Below, piece by piece: positions 29,140 to 36,721 of a DNA stretch of 64,000 bases. A program made the position numbers and the translations under genes. The DNA comes from Microbacterium arborescens (GTDB lineage: Bacteria > Actinomycetota > Actinomycetes > Actinomycetales > Microbacteriaceae): positions 1 to 64,000 of the forward strand of contig QNUV01000110.1 in assembly GCA_003339645.1 (NCBI GenBank). The letters run 5' to 3'. Positions within the stretch are counted from its first letter, which is position 1, and each line of letters starts with the position of its first letter. The notes under the pieces were generated by a model that ran no database searches, was not told where the DNA came from, and worked only from the letters and a program-made list of their open reading frames with translations.

Positions 29140-30105
29140 TCAGACCTTGCGCAGGAGCACCCGCTCGACAGCGTGCGACGCCCCCTTGTGGAGGATCAGG
29201 GTCGCGCGGTGCTTCGTCGGCAGGACGTTCTCGACGAGGTTCGGGAGGTTGATGTCGTTCCAGAAGCCGCGAGCCATCTCGGCCGCCTCGTCGTCGTCGA
29301 GATCGGCGAAGGTGTTGAAGTACGACGAGGGATTGTTGAACGCCCCGGCCTTCAGCGCCATGAAGCGGTCGACGTACCACTGGCTGATGTGCTCGGCATC
29401 CGCGTCGACGTAGATGGAGAAGTCGAACATGTCGCTGACGGCCACCTCGTGCGGCGCAGGCGGGGGCGCCAGCACGTTGAGCCCCTCGACGATCACGACG
29501 TCGGGGCGGCGGACGGTGATCTGCGCATCGGGGACGATGTCGTACCGCATGTGCGAGTAGAACGGCGCGTGCACCTCGGGTGCACCCGACTTGACCTCGG
29601 TCAGGAACTCGATCAGCGCGCGACGGTCGTAGCTCTCGGGGAATCCCTTGCGCGCCATGAGACCTCGGCGCTCGAGCTCGACGTTGGGGTAGAGGAAACC
29701 GTCGGTCGTGACGAGCTCGACGCGCGGTGTGCCCGGCCAGCGGCTCATGAGCTCGCGGAGCAGACGCGCCACGGTCGACTTGCCGACCGCGACCGAGCCG
29801 GCCACGCCGACGACGAAGGGCGTCGTGCTGTCCTCCTCGCCGAGGAACGCATCGGTGTCGGCACCGAGACGCCGAGTCGCGCTGGCGTAGAGCGACAGCA
29901 ACCGGCTGAGGGGGAGGTAGACCTGCGAGACCTCGCCGAGATCCATGCGGTCGCCGAGACCGCGGAGCTGGACGATCTCGGTCTCGGTCAGCGGCTGAGC
30001 GACGCCCGCCGCGAGACGGGACCAGTCCGCGCGGTCGATCTCGCGGTACAGCGCGGGGGCGAGCGGCGCCAGCGCCTGCACATCTTCAGGGGACATCGCG
30101 CTCAT
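29140..30105 (-). CDS. coaA: Pantothenate kinase (type I)
   Basis: Phosphorylates pantothenate, the first step of CoA synthesis. The chain is 321 residues, normal for bacterial type I enzymes. The P-loop is GSVAVGKSTVARLL near residue 100; ELVTTDGFLYPNVELERRGLM, KGFPESYDRRALIEFL and VIVEGLNVL are family motifs, and the C-terminal ILHKGASHAVERVLLRKV closes the chain. Two ATG starts (30105 and 30096) are possible. Single gene, divergent from ppx. Confidence 0.96.
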   Translation of the reverse strand: MSAMSPEDVQALAPLAPALYREIDRADWSRLAAGVAQPLTETEIVQLRGLGDRMDLGEVSQVYLPLSRLLSLYASATRRLGADTDAFLGEEDSTTPFVVGVAGSVAVGKSTVARLLRELMSRWPGTPRVELVTTDGFLYPNVELERRGLMARKGFPESYDRRALIEFLTEVKSGAPEVHAPFYSHMRYDIVPDAQITVRRPDVVIVEGLNVLAPPPAPHEVAVSDMFDFSIYVDADAEHISQWYVDRFMALKAGAFNNPSSYFNTFADLDDDEAAEMARGFWNDINLPNLVENVLPTKHRATLILHKGASHAVERVLLRKV

Positions 30106-30161
30106 CGTAGTCCCCGTGCGCCGCCCCGCCGGCGCACCCGGCCTGCCACTACTGTGAACTC

Positions 30162-31099
30162 GTGCGTCTGGGAGTCCTCGACATCGGTTCGAACACCGTC
30201 CACCTGCTCGTCGCCGATGTCCGCCCCGGTGGGCGCCCGCTGGCCCGGACGAGCAAGCGAACGGTGCTGCGGCTCATGCGCTACCTCGAGCCCGACGGAT
30301 CGATCAGCGACGAGGGGGTCCGGTCGCGGCCGTGACCGAGGCGGTCGCGGTGTCGCGCACCGAGAACGTCGCCGAGCTTCTGGCGACCGCCACGAGCGCC
30401 GTGCGCGACGCGACGAACGGACCGCAGGTGATCACGGCGATCGAAGCGGCGCTGGGACAGGACCTCCAGGTCCTCGGCGGAGAGTCCGAGGCCCGCTTCA
30501 CCTTCCTCGCGGTGCGTCGCTGGTTCGGCTGGTCGGCGGGCGAGATCCTGCTGTTCGACATCGGCGGCGGCTCGCTCGAGATCGCCGCCGGCAGCGACGA
30601 GCTGCCCGACACCGCCGCCTCCGTGCCGCTCGGAGCAGGCCGCATGACGGTGCAGTTCCTGCCCGCCGATCCGCCCGGCGAGCACGCCGTGGAGCTCCTG
30701 CGCGAGCACGCGAGGGCGACGCTGGCACCCGTGGTCACCGCGATGTCGGCCGGGCGCCGCCCGGATCACGTCGTCGGGTCGTCCAAGACGATCCGATCCC
30801 TCGCGAAGCTCGCGGGATACCCGGTGCCGGGCTGGTCGGGGATCGAGCGGATGACACTGCCCCGCGCGGCGCTCGGCTCGTGGATCCCGCGACTCGCCCG
30901 CATCCCGGCATCCGCACGGCAGGAGCTCCCCGGCATCACGGCCGATCGCACCTTCCAGATCGTCGCGGGGGCGGTCGTGCTGCACGAGGCGATGCGAGCG
31001 TTCGACGTCGACGAGCTCGAGGTCTCACCCTGGGCCCTGCGCGAGGGTGTGCTCCTGCGCTACATCGAGTCGTTGTCGTGGAGCGCCCCGCGGACGTGA
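30162..31099 (+). pseudogene. Frameshifted Ppx/GppA family phosphatase
   Basis: Exopolyphosphatase/guanosine pentaphosphate phosphatase family. The frame from GTG 30162 encodes the phosphate-binding start RLGVLDIGSNTVHLLVADV and runs to TGA 30333-30335. The rest of the protein (FDIGGGSLEIAAGSD, the C-terminal ALREGVLLRYIE) continues in another frame, from about 30330 to 31099. The break lies close to GAGGGGGTCC, so a one-base loss there is likely. The protein also looks a few residues short just after the break. It is either an inactivated gene or a sequencing error at a G run. The 3' end overlaps the convergent kinase gene by 40 bp. Confidence 0.75.
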
Positions 31100-32784
31100 C
31101 CTGCTGCCACGAGTGACGGTCCACGGGTCGGGACAGTGGCTTCGAGGACCACCTCACGCCCGAGCTGGAACACACGGGCCGACGGGCCGAGCCCGGCGAC
31201 ACCGAGGCCGGGGGTCCTCTCATCAGCACGCAGGCGACCGGGCGCACGCACACGCACGGACAGGGTCGACCCGCTCTCGTCGGACTGCACCTCGATGGCG
31301 GCGGATCTCGCCGCGGCGTGCTTGACCGCGTTGACGAGCCCCTCGGCGACGACCGCGACGACGCGCGTGGACACGAGGTCGTCAGTCATGGCGTTCCTCG
31401 CCGCGGGGTCGACATCCGACGAGACGGACAGCACCGGAGCCCAGATCGCCACCGTCTCGGACAGACCGGCTGGCCGGGCCGGGACCCACGGGCCGGCATC
31501 GGCCGCCTCGGACAGCCCCTCTCCGATCGATTTTTCGAAGGCGATGAGGTCCGCCCCTGTCGCGAGATCGTCGTCGACCCGGGCCGCGAGCATGACGCAG
31601 CTGCTCTGGATGCGGCCGTGCAGCAGGTCCGAAGCACGCAGCAGCTCCTGCCGGGTGCTCGATGCCTGGTCCGCTGCCGAGCGGACCACTGCTCTGAGCG
31701 CACGCCCCAGGCGGCGCGATTCGACCCGTCCGCGATGAACGGCCTCAGCGCAGAGCGCCGCAACGACGGCGACGCCGGGGAGAGCGATGACGGGGATCAG
31801 CGGAACCAGAGTGCGCGCCCCCATCAGGGCGAGCGCCGCGCCGGCGACCACGACGGCGGCGCCCGTCCAGACCACGACGAGCCGAAGGCCTCGGGCATGG
31901 GCCGCGCAACGGTGCGACACGCGACGACTGACGTGGTCGGCTGCGAGACAGAGCAGCACGACGCCCACCACCATGACGGCGGCGAGCTCTGGCCCGGCGG
32001 AACGAAGCGCGAACGGCGCACTCCCCGCGGCGAAGATCACCCCGACGAGGCCGACCGCGGGCGGTCGGAGCCGCTCGAAGAATGTCCGCGCGCCTCGGGG
32101 CGTCGGGGCATCCGCGAGGTCGGGCGCGACCTCCGCGAGATCGATGCCGGCACGGGCCCGTGCACTGTGGCTGGCGGAACGGACGGTGTCGGAGAACTCT
32201 CGCACGCGGTCGAAGTCGACATCCGCAGCCAGCAGAGCCGACAGCGACGTTCGGAGGACGGTGATCTCAGCGGCCAGGAACGCGCGGCTCTCCCGCTCGT
32301 ATCGGCTCGCGCGGCGCTGCTCATCGCTGACCGTCCGCAGCGCGTCGAGCAGACGCGCTCGAGCTATCCCAGAGCTGACGTAGAGCTGCTCGGTGACGGC
32401 GACGAGCGACAGGATGCTGATCCAGACGACGATGTTCGTGACGATCCGCTCACCCCACGCAGGGTCGGTACCGAGGCCGAAGGCTCCGACCGCTACGACG
32501 TCGTTGAGGAAGGGGCGGCTCGCAGCTGCGACGAGGACTGCGGTGAGCACCAATGCCCCGCGCACCGTGGGTGACGGGATGCGTCTTTCCAGGATCGCGA
32601 TCGGAAGCAGCGCGATGCCCATCGCCACGGCGACCAGAGCCGCCGCGAGCTGCGCGGAGAGGACCTCCGAGAGCGTATCGACCGTCGCGTAGGGTGCCAG
32701 CACGACGGCCGCCGTGGGGAGAGCGACGAGTGCGCTCCACACGGTGAAGAACCGCCCGCCCGACACGGCATCCCACCAGATCAC
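31060..32784 (-). CDS. Membrane histidine kinase with LHGRxQ dimerisation motif
   Basis: A 574-residue protein with two sets of hydrophobic helices (about residues 15-130 and 265-370). A helical region containing LLHGRIQSSCVMLAARVDD lies near residue 430, and a C-terminal HATPase domain has the N-box EGLVNAVKHA and a G-box-like GLGVAGLG. The His in LLHGR sits where HisKA_3 kinases carry the phospho-acceptor, but the usual H-D/E motif is absent. The paralogue at 61752 has the same plan and the same start WW-x-AVSGG-x-F. No response regulator is adjacent. It borders the EPS locus, so control of it is a reasonable guess. Start GTG 32784 by alignment with the paralogue. Confidence 0.75.
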   Translation of the reverse strand: MIWWDAVSGGRFFTVWSALVALPTAAVVLAPYATVDTLSEVLSAQLAAALVAVAMGIALLPIAILERRIPSPTVRGALVLTAVLVAAASRPFLNDVVAVGAFGLGTDPAWGERIVTNIVVWISILSLVAVTEQLYVSSGIARARLLDALRTVSDEQRRASRYERESRAFLAAEITVLRTSLSALLAADVDFDRVREFSDTVRSASHSARARAGIDLAEVAPDLADAPTPRGARTFFERLRPPAVGLVGVIFAAGSAPFALRSAGPELAAVMVVGVVLLCLAADHVSRRVSHRCAAHARGLRLVVVWTGAAVVVAGAALALMGARTLVPLIPVIALPGVAVVAALCAEAVHRGRVESRRLGRALRAVVRSAADQASSTRQELLRASDLLHGRIQSSCVMLAARVDDDLATGADLIAFEKSIGEGLSEAADAGPWVPARPAGLSETVAIWAPVLSVSSDVDPAARNAMTDDLVSTRVVAVVAEGLVNAVKHAAARSAAIEVQSDESGSTLSVRVRAPGRLRADERTPGLGVAGLGPSARVFQLGREVVLEATVPTRGPSLVAAGHVRGALHDNDSM

Positions 32785-32932
32785 GACACCCGGGCGAACC
32801 CGCGCACGGCGTCGCGATTGTCGTCCCCAGCCCACACCCGCCCCCTCGAACCCGACGGGTCGATCCTTCGCTGGCGGACATACTAGCGAACCGCGATGAC
32901 GACGACTCACGCTGCCGCGGCAGGACGTGCCG

Positions 32933-33376
32933 TCAGGCGGTCGCGGCCCGCCCGCGGTCGGCGGCTGCCGAGAGCGCCCGCCGGAGCTGCGTGCTCGACG
33001 TGTGTGCGGTGTACGGGAAATAGACGACCTCGACGCCGACGTCAGCGAAGCGCTTCTCGAGCGCGCGCCCCTTCTCGGTGTCTCGCCAGTCGTCGCCCTT
33101 GAAGAAATGCGTGAAGCCGACCTCTCGCCACGCGTCGAGCTTGTCGGGAACACGCTCGATGTGCACGTCGTCGACGAAGTCGATGTGGCGCACGATCTCG
33201 GCGCGCTCTTCCGTGGGGATGAACGACGAGATGCCCTTGGTGCGCAGGAGCATCTCGTCGCTCACCACCCCGGCGATGAGGATGTCGCAGTGCTCGCGAG
33301 CACGCCGAAGGATCTGCAGATGACCGATGTGAAACACATCGAACGCCCCCGCGGCGTACCCGATTCGCTGTGTCAT
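32933..33376 (-). CDS. TagD-like glycerol-3-phosphate cytidylyltransferase family protein
   Basis: A 147-residue nucleotidyltransferase. The nucleotide-binding word is GAFDVFHIGHLQILRRA (HIGH), and the closing motif is TSSTQLRRAL, the counterpart of ISST-x-L in cytidylyltransferases. Relatives make CDP-glycerol or CDP-ribitol-type donors. ATG 33376 is preceded by TTTTGGGGGCGCC rather than a normal ribosome site. Together with the CDP-alcohol phosphotransferase at 42415 it suggests polyol-phosphate decoration of the EPS or a wall polymer. The substrate is not proven. Confidence 0.85.
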   Translation of the reverse strand: MTQRIGYAAGAFDVFHIGHLQILRRAREHCDILIAGVVSDEMLLRTKGISSFIPTEERAEIVRHIDFVDDVHIERVPDKLDAWREVGFTHFFKGDDWRDTEKGRALEKRFADVGVEVVYFPYTAHTSSTQLRRALSAAADRGRAATA

Positions 33377-33668
33377 GGCGCCCCCAAAACGCTCGTGACC
33401 CGCCCATTGGTCCCACCCGCCGAGCGCATTCCCCAATACCGACATGATGCCGGTGCGAGTGACAGTACACCGATCCGGGGCGTCAGCGGAAGTCGGCGTG
33501 TCGCGCGGCGGCCCCAGGACTTCCGTCAGGCTCGGAGATGGTGTAGAAATCGAGAGCGGGCCGTGTGGGAACGGCCACGGAGAAATCCGACGCACTCGGT
33601 CTCGAGCCTGGGAACTCGTGACCGTTCCGAGCGATCTCGTCGCGATGTTCCATTGGGGGGAGCACATC
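33377..33668. promoter_or_regulatory. Divergent leader region of tagD-like and glycosyltransferase genes
   Basis: Minus strand: a -10-like TGTACTGT near 33450, then TATTGGGGA (33430-33438) and TTTTGGGGG (33383-33391) in the leader. Plus strand: a -10-like TGTAGAAAT near 33542, a hairpin GGCCGT/ACGGCC at 33559-33576, and ATTGGGGGG at 33652-33660. An 8 bp inverted repeat CGGAAGTC/GACTTCCG lies at 33487-33525. The region is an obvious control point of the EPS locus. Confidence 0.5.
33644..33668 (+). promoter_or_regulatory. Hairpin presenting the ribosome site of the 19-codon leader frame
   Basis: GATGT and ACATC pair, with ATTGGGGGGAG in the loop. The start codon ATG 33669 follows directly. The purine run in the loop is the only Shine-Dalgarno candidate. 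Confidence 0.45.
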
Positions 33669-33728
33669 ATGCGCGTCAATCATGTCGTCGGGCGCATCAG
33701 AGCACGCGTCATCGGATCGATTCGATGA
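33669..33728 (+). CDS. 19-codon leader peptide upstream of the sugar-phosphate transferase
   Basis: Encodes MRVNHVVGRIRARVIGSIR, basic and without a known family. GGGGGGAG lies 6 bp before its ATG, and its TGA overlaps the ATG of the next gene (ATGA). The downstream gene has no ribosome site of its own, so its translation probably depends on this leader. Confidence 0.5.
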   Translation: MRVNHVVGRIRARVIGSIR

Positions 33729-35203
33729 CCGCCGTCGAGGACCGCGCCGGCCTGGGCTCAGGAGAGTCACGGGACCCCGCGGTCTCGCCGCGGCGCCTGC
33801 CGTCGCTCGAGCTGCGGACGCAGCGCGAACGGCGATATGCGCGTCGCCTGCGCGTGACGGACACCCTCGTCGCCGGTGCCGCCGTGTCGGCGGCGGGCGC
33901 CGCATCGGTGCGCCTGGGCGAGACACCGTCGGTCGCGGCCCCGATCGCGATGGCGACCCTGATCGTGTGGCTCGCCGGGCTCACCCTTTTCGGATCTCGG
34001 GAGCCGCGCGTCATGGGTGCCGGTTCGAGCGAGTACAAGCGGGTGGCGAACGCGACGGGCGTCGCCTTCGGGATCCTCGCGGTCGGGTTCGAGGTCGCGC
34101 AGTGGGACGGTCTGCGCATGCAGATGGTCGTCGCACTGCCCATCGGCCTGCTCGCGCTGCTCGTGGCGCGCTGGCGCTGGCGCTCGTGGCTGCGGATGCG
34201 ACGGCGTCTGGGGGAATACGCGTCGCCGACGCTCATCGCGGGAAAGCGCCGCGACGTCGATTACGTCACGCGTCAGCTCGCCCTCGCGGACAACGGCTAC
34301 TCCGTCATCGCGCTGGCGCTGACCGACGAGGTGGTCGCCGATGACCCCGGTCGGGTGTTCCGTGCCCGCACCGCCGATGACATCGCCCGAGTCGCCCGTG
34401 ACGTCGGCGCCGACACCCTCGTCATCGCGAGCGTTCCCGACGACGACCCGGACTTCACGCGCTCGCTGGCCTGGCAGCTGGAGGGAACCGCGGCCGAGCT
34501 CATCGTGTCGAGCCGGCTCGCCGACGTCGCCGGCCCCCGCATCAGCCTCAGCCCGATCGAGGGCCTGCCGCTCATCCATGTGAAGATCCCGGTCTTCGAG
34601 GGCGCCGCCCACACGCTGAAGCGGCTCCTCGACCTCGTCGTGAGCGCCGTCGCGTGCACCGTCGTGGCGCTGATGACCCCGGCGATCGCGTTGGCCGTCA
34701 AGGTCGACTCCCCCGGCCCGGTGTTCTTCCGTCAGCGCCGCGTCGGCCGTGACGGGCGGGAGTTCACGATGCTGAAGTTCCGTTCGATGACCGACACCGC
34801 GGAGCAGGAGCTCGCCGAGCTGCTGCCGGCGAACGACGGCGCGGGACCGCTGTTCAAGCTCCGCGCCGACCCGCGTGTGACGCGCGTCGGCCGATTCCTG
34901 CGCCGCTACTCGCTCGACGAGCTGCCCCAGTTCTTCAACGTCCTCCGCGGGGACATGAGCATCTCGGGTCCGCGTCCGCCACTGCCGTCCGAGGTCCGCA
35001 ACTACGAGGGCCGGGTGTTCCGCCGGCTCTACATCAAGCCCGGCATCACGGGCCTGTGGCAGGTGAGCGGACGCAGCGACCTGTCATGGGAGGACAGCGT
35101 CGCCTTGGATCTCCGCTACGTCGAGAACTGGTCCGTGACCCTCGACCTCATGATCATGTGGCGCACCGTCAAGGTGATGCTCCGACCCGTGGGAGCGTAC
35201 TGA
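33725..35203 (+). CDS. Polyprenyl-phosphate sugar-1-phosphate transferase (EPS initiation)
   Basis: Starts the EPS repeat unit by moving a hexose-1-phosphate onto undecaprenyl phosphate at the membrane. The chain is 492 residues. The first half has about four membrane helices (residues 40-150) and a CoA-binding-like domain, as in WcaJ and its relatives. A further helix follows HTLKRLLDLVVSA, and then the catalytic domain with MLKFRSM, RRYSLDELPQFFNVLRGDM, SGPRPPLPSEV and KPGITGLWQVSGRS. The start overlaps the 19-codon leader; the stop overlaps the next glycosyltransferase (TGATG). Sugar identity is unknown. Confidence 0.93.
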   Translation: MTAVEDRAGLGSGESRDPAVSPRRLPSLELRTQRERRYARRLRVTDTLVAGAAVSAAGAASVRLGETPSVAAPIAMATLIVWLAGLTLFGSREPRVMGAGSSEYKRVANATGVAFGILAVGFEVAQWDGLRMQMVVALPIGLLALLVARWRWRSWLRMRRRLGEYASPTLIAGKRRDVDYVTRQLALADNGYSVIALALTDEVVADDPGRVFRARTADDIARVARDVGADTLVIASVPDDDPDFTRSLAWQLEGTAAELIVSSRLADVAGPRISLSPIEGLPLIHVKIPVFEGAAHTLKRLLDLVVSAVACTVVALMTPAIALAVKVDSPGPVFFRQRRVGRDGREFTMLKFRSMTDTAEQELAELLPANDGAGPLFKLRADPRVTRVGRFLRRYSLDELPQFFNVLRGDMSISGPRPPLPSEVRNYEGRVFRRLYIKPGITGLWQVSGRSDLSWEDSVALDLRYVENWSVTLDLMIMWRTVKVMLRPVGAY

Positions 35204-36519
35204 TGAGCCCGAGACCCGAGCCGGTGCCGGCATCCGTCCTCTTCGTGGGCATCAATTACAGCCCGGAGCCGACAGGTGTCAGTCCGTACACGACAGGGAT
35301 GGCCGAAGGGCTGGCCCGCGAAGGCTGGGACGTCCGCGTCCTCACGTCGTACCCGCACTATCCATGGTGGCGCGTGCCGGAGGAGTTCCGGGACCTGCCG
35401 GCACGGTCGGCAGCGGCGGGGGTGGACATCCGGCGGCTGCGCCACTACGTGCCGCGGGTGCCCAGCACGATCAAGCGAGCCCTGTTCGAGATATCGTTCG
35501 GGCTGCGCGCCGTGACGTGTCGATGGGACAGTCCCGCCGCCGTCGTCGTCGTCTCACCGGCGCTGCTGGCCTCTCGCCTGGTGGCTCTGCGCGCGCGGGT
35601 GCATCGCATCCCGGTCGTCACCTGGGTGCAGGACATCTACGCGCTCGGTGTGCAGGAGGCGGGCTCGGGGACCGGCGCCGGAGCCATCGGGGCGATCGAG
35701 GCGAGCCTGTTCGCGGCCTCGGAGCGGGTCGTCGTCATCCATCGCCGGTTCCGCACCGCCCTCGAGGACAGGCTGGGCGTCACGCGTCCGGTCGACGTCG
35801 TGCGCAACTGGTCGCACGTGCCCGAGCCGGAGGCGAGCGACACCGCCGCGACGCGTCGTCGAATCGGCTGGGCCGATGACGACGTCATCGTCCTGCACAC
35901 CGGCGCGATCGGGGCGAAGCAAGGACTGGAGAACGTCGTCGATGCCGCCGTCGTCGCCCGGGAGCGCGGGTCGCGCGTGCGCTTCGTGCTCGTCGGGGAC
36001 GGCGGCCAGCGCGCCGCGCTCGAGCAGCGCACAGGCGCCGACGCCGTCTCGTTCGTCGACCCGCTTCCCGAGTCGGAGTTCCTCGACGTCCTCGCAGCCG
36101 CAGACATCCTGCTCGTCAACGAACGGCCGGGCCTGACGGAGATGTCGGTGCCGAGCAAGCTCACCTCGTACTTCGCGGTCGGGAAGCCGGTGCTGGCCGC
36201 CGTGGACGAGACCAGCACCACCTATGCCGAAATGGACGCTGCCGGCGCCGGCCCGATCGTGCCGCCCGCGGACCCCGATGCTCTCGTCACTGCGGCCGAA
36301 GCGCTCGCGGCCGCCCCGGAGCGGGCGGCGCGCTTCGGCGCTGAGGCGCAGAGCTACCGGCGGCGGCGGCTGACGGAGGAAGCCGCGGTCGCAGCGTTCG
36401 AGCGGACACTCTTCACGGCGATCGATGGGGCGGGGCGCACCGCGACTGCAGGAGCCACCCGCGGCAGCCGTCGGGCGGAAGCCGCGGCGGCCCGGACGGC
36501 GCACCGTGCGCCACGGTGA
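35203..36519 (+). CDS. Glycosyltransferase family 4, WcaI-like
   Basis: A cytoplasmic GT-B enzyme of 438 residues. The N-terminus VLFVGINYSPEPTGVSPYT and the segment VLTSYPHYPWWRVP are typical of WcaI-like colanic-acid fucosyltransferases. The donor-binding half has HTGAIGAKQGLENVVDAA, VLVGDGGQR and PSKLTSYFAVGKPVLA. It probably adds an early sugar to the lipid-linked unit. Co-translated with the upstream initiating transferase. The last 35 residues are Arg/Ala-rich and not conserved in type. Confidence 0.88.
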   Translation: MSPRPEPVPASVLFVGINYSPEPTGVSPYTTGMAEGLAREGWDVRVLTSYPHYPWWRVPEEFRDLPARSAAAGVDIRRLRHYVPRVPSTIKRALFEISFGLRAVTCRWDSPAAVVVVSPALLASRLVALRARVHRIPVVTWVQDIYALGVQEAGSGTGAGAIGAIEASLFAASERVVVIHRRFRTALEDRLGVTRPVDVVRNWSHVPEPEASDTAATRRRIGWADDDVIVLHTGAIGAKQGLENVVDAAVVARERGSRVRFVLVGDGGQRAALEQRTGADAVSFVDPLPESEFLDVLAAADILLVNERPGLTEMSVPSKLTSYFAVGKPVLAAVDETSTTYAEMDAAGAGPIVPPADPDALVTAAEALAAAPERAARFGAEAQSYRRRRLTEEAAVAAFERTLFTAIDGAGRTATAGATRGSRRAEAAAARTAHRAPR

Positions 36520-36543
36520 GCGACCGACGACGTTCTCTCACCA

Positions 36544-36577
36544 CGAAGCGGGGGCTGCGGCTGCAGTCCCCGCTTCG
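36544..36577 (+). terminator. Terminator of the glycosyltransferase operon
   Basis: CGAAGCGGGG and CCCCGCTTCG are perfect inverted repeats with a 14-base loop, 24 bp past the stop codon. Confidence 0.8.
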
Positions 36578-36652
36578 GTGTTTCCGGACGCGTCGGACGG
36601 ACCCTCCCCGCGTCGGACGGCCCTATAGAGAGGTGTGTCGGCGGGACACGTC

Positions 36653-36691
36653 GGAGGCCCGGTCGACGTTCGGGTCGTCGGCCGGGCCTCC
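36653..36691 (-). terminator. Terminator of the giant secreted protein gene
   Basis: GGAGGCCCGG and CCGGGCCTCC are perfect arms with a 19-base loop, 30 bp past the stop of the minus-strand gene. Confidence 0.75.
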
Positions 36692-36721
36692 GGGTGCGAC
36701 GCGAGCGCCGCCCCCGCCGCG

